Below are positions 43,523 through 52,084 of a stretch of DNA of 64,000 nucleotides, piece by piece. The stretch spans positions 434,001 through 498,000 of the forward strand of contig NZ_CP119757.1 of assembly GCF_029320955.1 (NCBI RefSeq), in the 5' to 3' direction. Numbering within the stretch: the stretch's first letter is position 1; each line of letters begins with the position of its first letter. Source of the DNA: Flavobacterium sp. YJ01. Its GTDB lineage: Bacteria > Bacteroidota > Bacteroidia > Flavobacteriales > Flavobacteriaceae. A program made the position numbers and the translations under genes. The notes under the pieces are model-generated. The model was given only the letters and a program-made list of their open reading frames with translations. It was not told where the DNA came from and did not search any database.

Positions 43523-46441
43523 ATGAAAAAACAATTACTTTATAGTATCAGGAAACCGCAATTATTATATCTGTTATTAATTTTTGGTTTACTTGTTTCC
43601 TCAAAAACCTACAGCCAATATATTACTCAAAATCTAACGCCGACTTCTGTAATTAAAGAAGGTTTAGCTTTAGAACAATCTTCAGACGGAAGAATTTTTA
43701 TCGCAGAACGAGGCGGTATAGTAAAGGTATTTCAAAACAACATTGTTTCGACTGTTTTTACTGTTACAACTGTTACAGATAACGAACAGGGATTATTGGG
43801 GATAACTTTACATCCAGATTTTGCTACCAACGGCTACATTTACGTTTTTTATTCTATTAATGATGGAACTGTAATACGTCATCGCATTGAGAGAATCAAA
43901 ATAGATAATGCCAATCAAGTGGTCAATAGACAAGAAATTTTGCTCTTGGAACCAATTGGCGGTGGATTTCATAATGGAGGAGATTTAAAGTTTTTCAATG
44001 GTTATCTTTATGTCACTGTTGGTGACAGTCAACAAAATACAAACTCTCAGGACTTAGATACCTATAAAGGAAAAATTCTTCGTTTAACCGAAGATGGACA
44101 GCCAGCACCTGGAAATCCGTATTACGGAAGCGGTTCTGTACAAAGACAAAGCATCTGGGTTTACGGTTTCAGAAATCCATGGAGATTGGTTGCAAATCCT
44201 GTTGCCAACAAATTATTTGTTCTAGATGTTGGCACTTCATGGGAAGAAGTAAATGAAATCAGTAATCCTGCTATTCGCAATTACGCTTGGGGACATCCGC
44301 AGGGAGGAGATGGAAAGCAAACTGAAACTAATTTATTTACCAATCCGATATTTACTTACGCAACTGGAAGTATTGGAAACGCATTGACAAATGGTGTTTT
44401 ATATAATCCTGCCATTTCGAGATATCCGAATATGCAAGGGAAATTTATTATAAAAGATTTTGTTCGAACAGAAATTAGGTCATTTGATCCAAATGTTGCA
44501 GATCCTGTTTCAACGGTCTTTTTTACAGCTCCACAACAACAAGCATTGGGAATGATGTTAGGTAATGACGGCTACATCTATTATTGTGCTTACGGAAATA
44601 ACGGTTCTTTAATCAAACTCGATTATATTGAAACTGCTGCTCCAACAATTGTTAATCATCCTGTTTCTCAATCTATAATGGAAACTAATCCTGTTACTTT
44701 TACAGTTTCGGCGAGCGGGACAGGTTTAACATATCAATGGCAGTTTAATAATGTAAATATCAATGGTGCAACTGGGGCAACATATACAATCCCAAATGTA
44801 ACCAATGCAAATGCAGGAGCTTACAAAGTGATTGTCACAAATACTGCTGGAAACGTAACCAGCAATCCTGCAACCTTGACCGTAACGCCATTTAGCAATA
44901 AACCAACGGTAACAATTGTTTCTCCATTACCAACATTAAAATGGAATGCAGATGACATCGTACCTTTTGAAGCTATAGCTACTGATGTTGAAGACGGAAC
45001 ATTGCCCGCAAGTGCTTTTTCTTGGAGCATCGATCTTTTCCACGAAGATATTCCCGGCGCTGGTCATTCACATCCCGGAGCAAGTCCGCAAGGTGTGAAA
45101 TCAGGAAATTTTACGGCGTCCAATCAAGGAGAAAAAACACCAAATGTTTGGTATCGTTTTACCGTAAAAGTCACAGACAGCAATGGTTTAACGGGAACTG
45201 CTTTTGTAGATATTAAACCCAATCTAGTAGATGTTACGGCGACAAGTTCACCTGTTCCGCTAAATTTAGAATTCAACCAAAAACCGGTTACAGCGCCTTC
45301 AACAAAACAAGTTGTGGCAAATGCTGCTTTACAAACTTTAAATGCACCAACCCCTCAATATGTTGGAAATATTCGTTATGATTTTGATCATTGGAGTCAA
45401 GGCGGATTGGCTAATCAGTCTTTTAAAGCTCCTGCCTCGGGAGCAATTACTTACACTGCATTTTATACTTCAACAACTCTTCAAAATGCACCTTACCAAG
45501 GAATAATTGCTCAAATACCCGGAACTATTGAAGCTGAAAATTACGATATTGGTCCTGGAGCGGTTTTAGATAAAAACGGCGGCGGCGATACTGCTTACAG
45601 ACCCGGCGATGGTGTTGGAACTGAAGCTTGTAATGAAGGCGGATTTAATCTTGCTTATGTTGCTAAAGATGAATGGTTAAAATACACAGCAAAAGTAAAT
45701 ACAACTGGAAATTATACCATCAATCTTAGAATTGCTACTCCATATAATACCCGAAAACTCCATCTTGAAGTAGATGGTGTCAATGCAACTGGAGTAGTAA
45801 ATATTCCAAACACAGGAGGTTTTCAGAACTGGCAGACTGTTGCTGTTCCAAACATAGCATTAACACAGGGCACACATGTTATCACTTTGTACTTTGAAGA
45901 AAATGACATCAATGTAAATAAAATGGAATTTGTATTGTCTGCAAGCACCACTGCTCCTATTGCCGATTTTGAATTTACGCCACAAATGGGCTGTTTAAAT
46001 ACGGCTGTTACTTTTACTTCTGTTTCTGTAGGCACTGTAGATACTTATTCTTGGAATTTTGGCAACAATGCACAACCTGCAACAGCAACTGGAATTGGTC
46101 CACATTCGGTAATTTTTTCTACGGAAGGAACTAGACAAGTGTCATTAACTGTGAGCAATTCAAACGGAAATAATACCAAAACGGTTTCTTATATGGTTGA
46201 AAATTGCAATTTAGGTGTCGAAAATCCAAATGAAGAATCCAACAAAATTCTGGTCTATCCAAATCCGTCAAAAGGAATATTTCACTTGTCAAAAGAACTA
46301 GAATGGACTGTATATTCTACCACTGGAAGTAAAATCAAACATGGCTCAGGAAATGTGATTTCAATTTCTGAATTTGCTACTGGAATTTATTTCATCAAAA
46401 CCAATGCAAGCAGTAAAGCGATTCCAATTACGAAACAATAA
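43523..46441 (+). CDS. secreted PQQ-type sugar dehydrogenase with Ig, CBM6, PKD and type IX sorting domains
   Basis: A 972-residue multidomain protein. Order: signal peptide (about 1-31); glucose/sorbosone dehydrogenase propeller (about 45-375) with GGGFHNGGDLKFF, VYGFRNPWRL and NYAWGHPQGGDG, the pattern of PQQ-dependent soluble glucose dehydrogenases; an Ig-like domain (378-455); a second beta domain with a GAGHSHPGASPQGVK loop (460-570); CBM6 (about 660-795, IPGTIEAENYDIG and KDEWLKYTAKVNTTGNYTINLRIA); PKD (805-890); and a C-terminal type A sorting domain (NKILVYPNPSKGIFHLS ... GIYFIKT). The last directs export by type IX secretion. It probably oxidises sugars on polysaccharide at the cell surface. 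Confidence 0.92.
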   Translation: MKKQLLYSIRKPQLLYLLLIFGLLVSSKTYSQYITQNLTPTSVIKEGLALEQSSDGRIFIAERGGIVKVFQNNIVSTVFTVTTVTDNEQGLLGITLHPDFATNGYIYVFYSINDGTVIRHRIERIKIDNANQVVNRQEILLLEPIGGGFHNGGDLKFFNGYLYVTVGDSQQNTNSQDLDTYKGKILRLTEDGQPAPGNPYYGSGSVQRQSIWVYGFRNPWRLVANPVANKLFVLDVGTSWEEVNEISNPAIRNYAWGHPQGGDGKQTETNLFTNPIFTYATGSIGNALTNGVLYNPAISRYPNMQGKFIIKDFVRTEIRSFDPNVADPVSTVFFTAPQQQALGMMLGNDGYIYYCAYGNNGSLIKLDYIETAAPTIVNHPVSQSIMETNPVTFTVSASGTGLTYQWQFNNVNINGATGATYTIPNVTNANAGAYKVIVTNTAGNVTSNPATLTVTPFSNKPTVTIVSPLPTLKWNADDIVPFEAIATDVEDGTLPASAFSWSIDLFHEDIPGAGHSHPGASPQGVKSGNFTASNQGEKTPNVWYRFTVKVTDSNGLTGTAFVDIKPNLVDVTATSSPVPLNLEFNQKPVTAPSTKQVVANAALQTLNAPTPQYVGNIRYDFDHWSQGGLANQSFKAPASGAITYTAFYTSTTLQNAPYQGIIAQIPGTIEAENYDIGPGAVLDKNGGGDTAYRPGDGVGTEACNEGGFNLAYVAKDEWLKYTAKVNTTGNYTINLRIATPYNTRKLHLEVDGVNATGVVNIPNTGGFQNWQTVAVPNIALTQGTHVITLYFEENDINVNKMEFVLSASTTAPIADFEFTPQMGCLNTAVTFTSVSVGTVDTYSWNFGNNAQPATATGIGPHSVIFSTEGTRQVSLTVSNSNGNNTKTVSYMVENCNLGVENPNEESNKILVYPNPSKGIFHLSKELEWTVYSTTGSKIKHGSGNVISISEFATGIYFIKTNASSKAIPITKQ

Positions 46442-46545
46442 TTTTTATTTTATAAATCTAAAAGTCAATATTTTATATTAAATTAGAGTTCCCCAAAAAG
46501 ATTGCTTTTTTAAATTTTGTATGAATTCATTTTAAAAACCTAAAA

Positions 46546-48456
46546 ATGATGGAATCAAAAATACCAGAAGGACCTCTAGCAGATAAATGGAATCTTTACA
46601 AGTCAAAAGCTAAACTTGTAAATCCGGCCAATCGAAAAAAATTAAATGTTATAGTTGTCGGCACAGGACTCGCAGGAGCTTCTTGTGCGGCATCTTTAGC
46701 AGAACAAGGTTATAATGTAAAATCATTTTGTTTTCAAGATTCTCCCAGACGCGCCCATTCTGTTGCCGCACAAGGCGGAGTAAATGCGGCTAAAAACTAT
46801 AAAAATGATGGCGACAGTACTTTCAGAATGTTTTATGACACCATCAAAGGCGGAGATTTTAGATCTCGCGAAGCCAATGTTTACCGTTTAGCCGAATGTT
46901 CTGCCGCCCTAATCGATCATGCAGTGGCACAAGGTGTACCCTTTGCTAGAGAATATGCAGGTTATTTGAATAATCGCTCTTTTGGAGGCGTTCAGGTTTC
47001 ACGAACTTTCTATGCGAGAGGTCAAACAGGACAACAGCTTTTATTGGGTGCTTACCAAGCTTTAGAACGACAAGCTGCTTTAGGAAAAATTACTTTGTAC
47101 ACGCGTCATGAAATGCTCGAATTGGTTGTTATTGAAGGCAAAGCCAAAGGAATAATTGCACGAAATCTTGAAACTGGAACTTTAGAACGTCATGCCGCCG
47201 ATGTAGTGGTTTTGGCTACTGGAGGTTACGGAAAAGTATATTATTTATCTACTTTGGCAATGGGCTGTAACAGTTCTGCCGTTTGGAGGGCACACAAAAA
47301 GGGCGCTTTTATGGCTGGCGTGAGCTGGATTCAGTTTCATCCTACTTCACTTCCGCAACATGGAGAAAATCAATCTAAATTGACTTTGATGTCTGAATCG
47401 CTTCGAAATGATGGAAGAATTTGGGTTCCTAAAACGGCAAATGATAGCAGAAATGCCAATTCAATTCCCGAAGAAGAAAGAGATTATTATTTAGAACGCC
47501 GTTATCCCTCTTTTGGAAATTTAGCGCCGAGAGATATTTCTTCAAGAGCTGCTAAAGAAAGAATCGATGCCGGACATGGCGTTGGACCAATGAAAAACGC
47601 TATTTATTTAGATTTTTCTGATGCTATAAAAACGCAGGGAAAAGATGCAATTGAAGTAAAATACAGCAATCTTTTTACCATGTATGAAAAAATTACAGGA
47701 ATAAATGCTTATAAAGAACCTATGCTTATTTCTCCGTCTGCGCACTTTACGATGGGCGGACTTTGGGTAGATTATGAATTAATGACCACAATTCCTGGTT
47801 TATTTGCTTTAGGCGAAGCTAACTTTGCCGATCACGGCGCTAATCGTCTTGGAGCAAATTCGCTGCTTCAAGCTTGTGTAGACGGCTATTTTATTGCTCC
47901 TTATACGATTCCGAATTATTTGGCTGGCGAATTGAACGCCAGCAAATTTGATATTTCACATCCTGCTTTTGAGGAAGCTGAAAAAGAGGTAAGAAGACAA
48001 TTGGATCGTTTTTTACATACCAACGGAACATTTTCTGCAGATTATTTTCATAAAAAAATCGGACGTCTTCTTTACGAAAAATGCGGACTTTCTAGAAACA
48101 GAAAAAAACTCGAAGAAGCTTTAATTGAAATCCGAGAATTAAAAGCTTCATTTGAAAAAGATCTCAGAATTACAGGAGATAATACTTTAAACAGTGAACT
48201 AGAAAAAGCTGGTAGAATTTCTGATTATATAGAATTAGCCGAATTAATGTGTTATGATGCCTTACAGCGCGAAGAATCCTGCGGAGCACATTTTAGAGAA
48301 GAATATCAAACTCCTGATGGTGAAGCCGTTCGAAATGATGAAGATTTCTGTTACGTTTCGGCTTGGGAATGGAAAGGCAATCAAGACGAACCCGAACTGC
48401 ACAAAGAACCTCTAGTTTTTGAATCCGTAGAACTCGCCGTAAGAAGCTACAAATAA
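46546..48456 (+). CDS. sdhA: succinate dehydrogenase/fumarate reductase flavoprotein subunit
   Basis: A 636-residue FAD protein. Seen: [22 protein letters not shown] (FAD loop, about 38-60), His71 in [13 protein letters not shown], the usual covalent FAD site, [11 protein letters not shown] with the catalytic Arg, [26 protein letters not shown], and [30 protein letters not shown]. It is the Bacteroidota/epsilon-type form. No cytochrome b subunit is found upstream or downstream, unlike the usual sdhC-sdhA-sdhB order. The start is ATG 46546 (MME) or the adjacent ATG. Confidence 0.95.
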   Translation: MMESKIPEGPLADKWNLYKSKAKLVNPANRKKLNVIVVGTGLAGASCAASLAEQGYNVKSFCFQDSPRRAHSVAAQGGVNAAKNYKNDGDSTFRMFYDTIKGGDFRSREANVYRLAECSAALIDHAVAQGVPFAREYAGYLNNRSFGGVQVSRTFYARGQTGQQLLLGAYQALERQAALGKITLYTRHEMLELVVIEGKAKGIIARNLETGTLERHAADVVVLATGGYGKVYYLSTLAMGCNSSAVWRAHKKGAFMAGVSWIQFHPTSLPQHGENQSKLTLMSESLRNDGRIWVPKTANDSRNANSIPEEERDYYLERRYPSFGNLAPRDISSRAAKERIDAGHGVGPMKNAIYLDFSDAIKTQGKDAIEVKYSNLFTMYEKITGINAYKEPMLISPSAHFTMGGLWVDYELMTTIPGLFALGEANFADHGANRLGANSLLQACVDGYFIAPYTIPNYLAGELNASKFDISHPAFEEAEKEVRRQLDRFLHTNGTFSADYFHKKIGRLLYEKCGLSRNRKKLEEALIEIRELKASFEKDLRITGDNTLNSELEKAGRISDYIELAELMCYDALQREESCGAHFREEYQTPDGEAVRNDEDFCYVSAWEWKGNQDEPELHKEPLVFESVELAVRSYK

Positions 48457-48516
48457 TGGCAAATGGTTAATTACAAACACAATTAACCATTCATAATTAA
48501 CAATCAACAATTATCT
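48455..48516. repeat. heptad-type repeat between sdhA and sdhB
   Basis: AATGGCAAATGGTTAATTA followed by AATTAACCATTCATAATTAACAATCAACAATT. It inserts repeat DNA between two genes that would usually be close. Confidence 0.75.
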
Positions 48517-49263
48517 ATGAAACTTTATCTTAAAATTTGGAGGCAATTTAATACTTCATCGAAAGGAGAAATGACAGATTACGAAATTGATGAAGTGACA
48601 GAACATATGTCTTTTTTAGAAATGTTAGATCTCTTAAACGAGTCTCTCATTCAACAGGGCGAACGCGTTATTGAATTTGATCATGACTGTCGTGAAGGAA
48701 TCTGCGGTCAATGTGGCGTAATGATTAACGGTCGCGCTCATGGTCCTATAAAAAATACAACCACCTGCCAGCTTCATATGCGAAGTTTTAAAGATGGTGA
48801 TACAATTTACATTGAACCCTTTCGCGCAAAAGCTTTTCCTGTTTTAAGAGATTTAAAAATTGATCGTAAAGCTTTTGATTCCATTATTGCTTCTGGAGGT
48901 TTTATTGGAGCATCGACAGGTCAGGCGCCAGAAGCCAACAGTATTCCAATCTCTTATGAAATTGCCGAAGAAGCTTTCGATGCCGCTGCATGTATTGGAT
49001 GCGGTGCCTGCGTTGCTTCTTGCAAAAATGCAAGCGCAGCTTTATTTGTTGGAGCCAAAATAACGCATTTAGCGTTGTTGCCACAAGGAAAAGTAGAAGC
49101 TTCTAAACGTGCTCTTACAATGGTCAAAAAAATGGATGAAGAAGGCTTTGGCGCATGTTCTGACACTCGTGCGTGTGAAATCGAATGTCCGCAGGGAATT
49201 TCGGTTCTTTCTATTGCAAAGATGAATTTAGAATATATGAAAGCTTTGGCTTTTAGGAAATAA
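48517..49263 (+). CDS. sdhB: succinate dehydrogenase/fumarate reductase iron-sulfur subunit
   Basis: A 248-residue protein. The [2Fe-2S] ferredoxin domain has CREGICGQCGVMING and TTTCQLHM (about 66-90); the C-terminal half has CIGCGACVASCKNASAALF and CSDTRACEIECPQGISV for the [4Fe-4S] and [3Fe-4S] clusters. All cluster Cys needed for electron transfer to quinone are present. It sits 60 bases after sdhA across a heptad repeat. No anchor subunit follows; the next gene is on the other strand behind an inverted-repeat terminator. Confidence 0.95.
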   Translation: MKLYLKIWRQFNTSSKGEMTDYEIDEVTEHMSFLEMLDLLNESLIQQGERVIEFDHDCREGICGQCGVMINGRAHGPIKNTTTCQLHMRSFKDGDTIYIEPFRAKAFPVLRDLKIDRKAFDSIIASGGFIGASTGQAPEANSIPISYEIAEEAFDAAACIGCGACVASCKNASAALFVGAKITHLALLPQGKVEASKRALTMVKKMDEEGFGACSDTRACEIECPQGISVLSIAKMNLEYMKALAFRK

Positions 49264-49289
49264 AGTAATTTAAAATACTAAAGAGAATT

Positions 49290-49368
49290 TCTCGCAAAGA
49301 CGCAGAGCCGCTAAGTTTAAACAGCTTATTAAAAAAGAAAAGCTTTGCGGCTCTGCGTCTTTGCGAGA
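49290..49368. terminator. perfect 22-bp inverted repeat between converging genes
   Basis: TCTCGCAAAGACGCAGAGCC (start 49290) is exactly complemented by the unit ending at 49368 (arms 49290-49311 and 49347-49368), 35-base loop. It is a flavobacterial CGCAAAG repeat acting as a likely bidirectional terminator. Confidence 0.8.
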
Positions 49369-49377
49369 TTAAATCAT

Positions 49378-50127
49378 TTAGACCGTAAAATACGGTGTTA
49401 GAATATCTTCAAAATTATACAAACCGTTTTCTTTCTCTTTTATATTTTCAGCAACAAAAATAACTCCGTTTCCAAAGGCTTCTCTTGAAATCGATTCGTG
49501 AATAATTCGTACCGTTTGAAAAGGGAATCCGAAGATAACTTCATGTTTTCCGACAATTCCGCCCGCACGTACTGAATTGATATTTTCTTTATCCACATCT
49601 AGTGCTTCAGCAATTTTTATTGCTGTTCCAGAAGTTCCTTCTTTGGCTTTAAAATGTTCTTCATTAACTTCAATATCAACCCAAGGTGCTATTTTCTTTA
49701 AAAACTTGGCTGCAAACAATAAATAATTAACTCCCAAAGTAATATTTGGCGACCAAAAAACGGTTGTTTTCTGTCCTAATTTCTTTAAAAACTGCAATTC
49801 TTTCTCTTTATAATGAGAAATAGCCGAGATTATTTTTACTTTATTTTTTGCTGCAACTTCACCATAAGTATAAATCCCTTGATTAGAAGAAAAGTCAATA
49901 ATTACATCTACTGGATGTTTTTCTAACAATTCATCAATAGAAGTTTTTGAACTTGAATAGATTAAGCCGGGTTCGTCTGACTGCACTCCAAAAAATTCAG
50001 GAACAGATCTGTGTTCTAAAACGGTACTTTGTCTTAAAACCCATTCTAAGCAGAATTTTTTATTTTCTAATAATATTGAAGCTACTGATTTTCCAGTTTT
50101 TCCGAATCCGATTAATCCTATTTTCAT
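49378..50127 (-). CDS. divergent DapB-family reductase
   Basis: A 249-residue oxidoreductase; ATG 50127 gives the family start MKIGLIGFGKTGKSVAS (NAD(P) loop GxxGxxG). The DapB pattern continues with VDVIIDFSSNQGIYTY, FWSPNITLGVNYLLFAAKFL, HFKAKEGTSGTAIKIAEAL and SVRAGGIVGKHEVIFGFPFQTVRIIHESISREAFGNGVIF. DapB reduces 4-hydroxy-tetrahydrodipicolinate in lysine synthesis. Here the catalytic segment HHRHKVDAPSGTA of canonical DapB reads EHFKAKEGTSGTA with one residue fewer, so the catalytic His and Lys may be displaced or lost. It could be a paralogue with a changed substrate. Confidence 0.78.
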   Translation of the reverse strand: MKIGLIGFGKTGKSVASILLENKKFCLEWVLRQSTVLEHRSVPEFFGVQSDEPGLIYSSSKTSIDELLEKHPVDVIIDFSSNQGIYTYGEVAAKNKVKIISAISHYKEKELQFLKKLGQKTTVFWSPNITLGVNYLLFAAKFLKKIAPWVDIEVNEEHFKAKEGTSGTAIKIAEALDVDKENINSVRAGGIVGKHEVIFGFPFQTVRIIHESISREAFGNGVIFVAENIKEKENGLYNFEDILTPYFTV

Positions 50128-50725
50128 AAGCATTTGTATTTTTAATGAGCGGAATGCTCGTTAGAAAAATTGATATTGTAAAGTCATAAATATCAATCTA
50201 AAATTTAATTTAATTGAACAGTTTTGAAACTGCTATTGGAGTAAAACTAGGAAAATTATAACAGAAATCCGAGTTAAAATTGCATTTTATAACAAAAAAC
50301 TGACATATTAATACTATTTTTTCTGTTAATTATAGATCATAAGTTTATATCTAACTTATAATCTTCAGAGAAGTAGTTTGTTTTCTACTATATATTTTTA
50401 GAATCCTTTTTTAATTTATTCTTCTAGAATGTTAAAAATAGCACTTAAAAAAAATTTGATAAAGTAAGTAAAAACAAGCTCAATTTTTGGAAAGCCGGAC
50501 ATGAAAATAATAAAATTTTGTATGACTCTATTAGGCAACATCCAAAACACCTAACCAATTTTTTCGGAAGTATTCTGTAAACACTTAGACAATTCTTCTG
50601 ATATTAGCACTTTAAAATTACAATACAGTAACCTGTGAAACGGTTGTAATTAAAGGGCTTGAACTCAAAATTAAAGATAAAAAAACATTGCAGATATAGT
50701 AATTATAAATAAGATAACTATATTT
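50128..50725. other. long gap without a recognisable gene
   Basis: About 600 AT-rich bases. No reading frame of convincing length or composition was seen on either strand. It contains a small stem GAGC/GCTC at 50147-50158 in the leader of the DapB-like gene and GAACAGTTTTGAAACTG (50216-50232). No dispersed repeat of the kinds found elsewhere was recognised. Confidence 0.5.
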
Positions 50726-50739
50726 GCAACTCTGTTGCG
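50719..50739 (+). promoter_or_regulatory. -7 element with TTGCAAC/GTTGC palindrome (possible metal-regulator site)
   Basis: TATATTTG (50719-50726) matches TAnnTTTG. GCAAC-TCT-GTTGC (50726-50738) is a perfect 5-3-5 palindrome centred near the expected transcription start. It resembles TTGCAAC-type boxes linked in Bacteroidota to Fur-family (Zur-like) regulators; that link is from memory and unverified. Confidence 0.5.
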
Positions 50740-50789
50740 ATTATATATTTCAATATTAGATATTTAAAAATTGCACCCAAAACCATTGA

Positions 50790-51140
50790 ATGAAAAAAAG
50801 AATCGTATTAGTAAATTTCTTAGCCTCTTTTGCAGTATTGTGTGCCATGCTGTTTCAGACGGTGCATTCTTACGAGCATTTTTTCAAACAGCTTTCAGAG
50901 AAACCTTGTGTACATCACTCAAGTGCCAATCAAAAGCAGATAACCCATAGCCATGAAGTCGATTCAAAATGTCATGTTTGTCATTTTTCATTCAGCACTT
51001 TCATTCCAAATTCGCATCAATTTGTAATTTTTCAGAAAGTACAGATTGAAAATATCTCTGCATTTTTTTATACAAAATCAGTTTCCACATTCTTCAAAGG
51101 AAGTCTGTTTGCCTTAAGAGCACCTCCTACTTTATTTTAG
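50790..51140 (+). CDS. small His/Cys-rich secreted or membrane protein
   Basis: A 116-residue protein with an N-terminal hydrophobic segment (KRIVLVNFLASFAVLCAMLFQTVHS, about 3-28), serving as signal or anchor, followed by a Cys/His-rich region CVHHSSANQKQITHSHEVDSKCHVCHF (about 40-68) and a hydrophobic tail ending FALRAPPTLF. The CHVC motif and clustered His suggest metal binding, as in DUF2946-like proteins found near copper or zinc receptors; membership is not certain. It has its own promoter with a palindrome and lies 220 bases before an ABC/TonB-receptor operon. Confidence 0.65.
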   Translation: MKKRIVLVNFLASFAVLCAMLFQTVHSYEHFFKQLSEKPCVHHSSANQKQITHSHEVDSKCHVCHFSFSTFIPNSHQFVIFQKVQIENISAFFYTKSVSTFFKGSLFALRAPPTLF

Positions 51141-51204
51141 TTTACTCTTTTTTTAATTTGCTTTCTGAGCAAAGAAATCTATTTTGATTTATTATAGCAT
51201 TAAT

Positions 51205-51221
51205 CAGACATTTTTTGTCTG
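51205..51221. promoter_or_regulatory. hairpin in the gap before the ABC operon
   Basis: CAGACA-TTTTT-TGTCTG is a perfect 6-bp stem; a second stem CAGGC/GCCTG lies at 51290-51312. Read as an attenuator or weak terminator after the small gene. Confidence 0.4.
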
Positions 51222-51360
51222 CTTTAGTGATGCTTTCGCGAATAAATCGGAGTAAACTTTAATCATTCATTTTATCGAAATTATTCAAGCAGGCTTATTA
51301 AAGCTCGCCTGAAACATTATTTACAATTCTCAAAAATTAAAATCCAAATCATAAATAATT

Positions 51361-52056
51361 ATGCTTACAGCTGAAAATCTGACCAAGAAATATGGCGATA
51401 ATATTGCTTTACACGATCTGAATTTAACTATTAAAGAAGGAGAAATATTTGCTCTTTTAGGTCAAAACGGTGCCGGAAAAACCACAACAATCAACTTGTT
51501 TTTAGGTTTTATCGAACCAACAGAAGGAACTTTAAAAATTAATGATATACCTGTTATTTTAAATGCTAAAACAACAAAAGAATTTGTTGCTTACATTCCA
51601 GAAACAGTAATGCTTTATCCGAATTTAACTGGATTAGAAAACCTAAAATTTTTCTCTTCATTAGCAGGTTTTAAATACTCAAAAGGAGAATTGGTTTATT
51701 TTTTAAATAAAGCAGGATTACAAACCAAAGCGCACGACCAAAATCTGGGCGGTTATTCTAAAGGAATGCGTCAAAAAGTGGGAATTGCAATCGCTATTGC
51801 TAAAAAAGCAAAAGTGCTTTTATTAGACGAACCAACAAGTGGTTTGGATCCGAAGGCATCTAATGAATTTTCTCAAATCCTAAAAGAACTTTCAGCTGAC
51901 GGAACAGCCATTTTAATGGCAACTCACGATATTTTCAGGGCGCGCGAAGTGGCTACTCACATCGGTATTATGAAACAAGGAAATTTGGTTACCGTAATTG
52001 AAGCGGAGAAAATTTCTGCCAACGAATTAGAAGATTTGTATTTACAAACGGTTTAA
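51361..52056 (+). CDS. ABC transporter ATP-binding protein (CcmA/NosF-like)
   Basis: A 231-residue ATPase. Walker A GQNGAGKTT (about 35-43), signature LGGYSKGMRQKVGIA (about 130-144), Walker B VLLLDEPTSGLDP and H-loop ATHD are all present. The IPETVMLYPNLTG segment after Walker A is typical of ABC-2 export ATPases such as CcmA/NosF. It is separated by 28 bases from a TonB receptor gene, which in turn precedes two ABC permeases; together they would make a full ABC-2 system with ATPase and two permease chains. Confidence 0.94.
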   Translation: MLTAENLTKKYGDNIALHDLNLTIKEGEIFALLGQNGAGKTTTINLFLGFIEPTEGTLKINDIPVILNAKTTKEFVAYIPETVMLYPNLTGLENLKFFSSLAGFKYSKGELVYFLNKAGLQTKAHDQNLGGYSKGMRQKVGIAIAIAKKAKVLLLDEPTSGLDPKASNEFSQILKELSADGTAILMATHDIFRAREVATHIGIMKQGNLVTVIEAEKISANELEDLYLQTV

Positions 52057-52084
52057 AGGAAACTCGATTTCCATTACTATAAAA

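Noticed and set aside
50501..50560. Very short frame starting MKIIKFCMTLL in the long gap
   Set aside because: Only 17 codons, no conserved features; not a supported gene.
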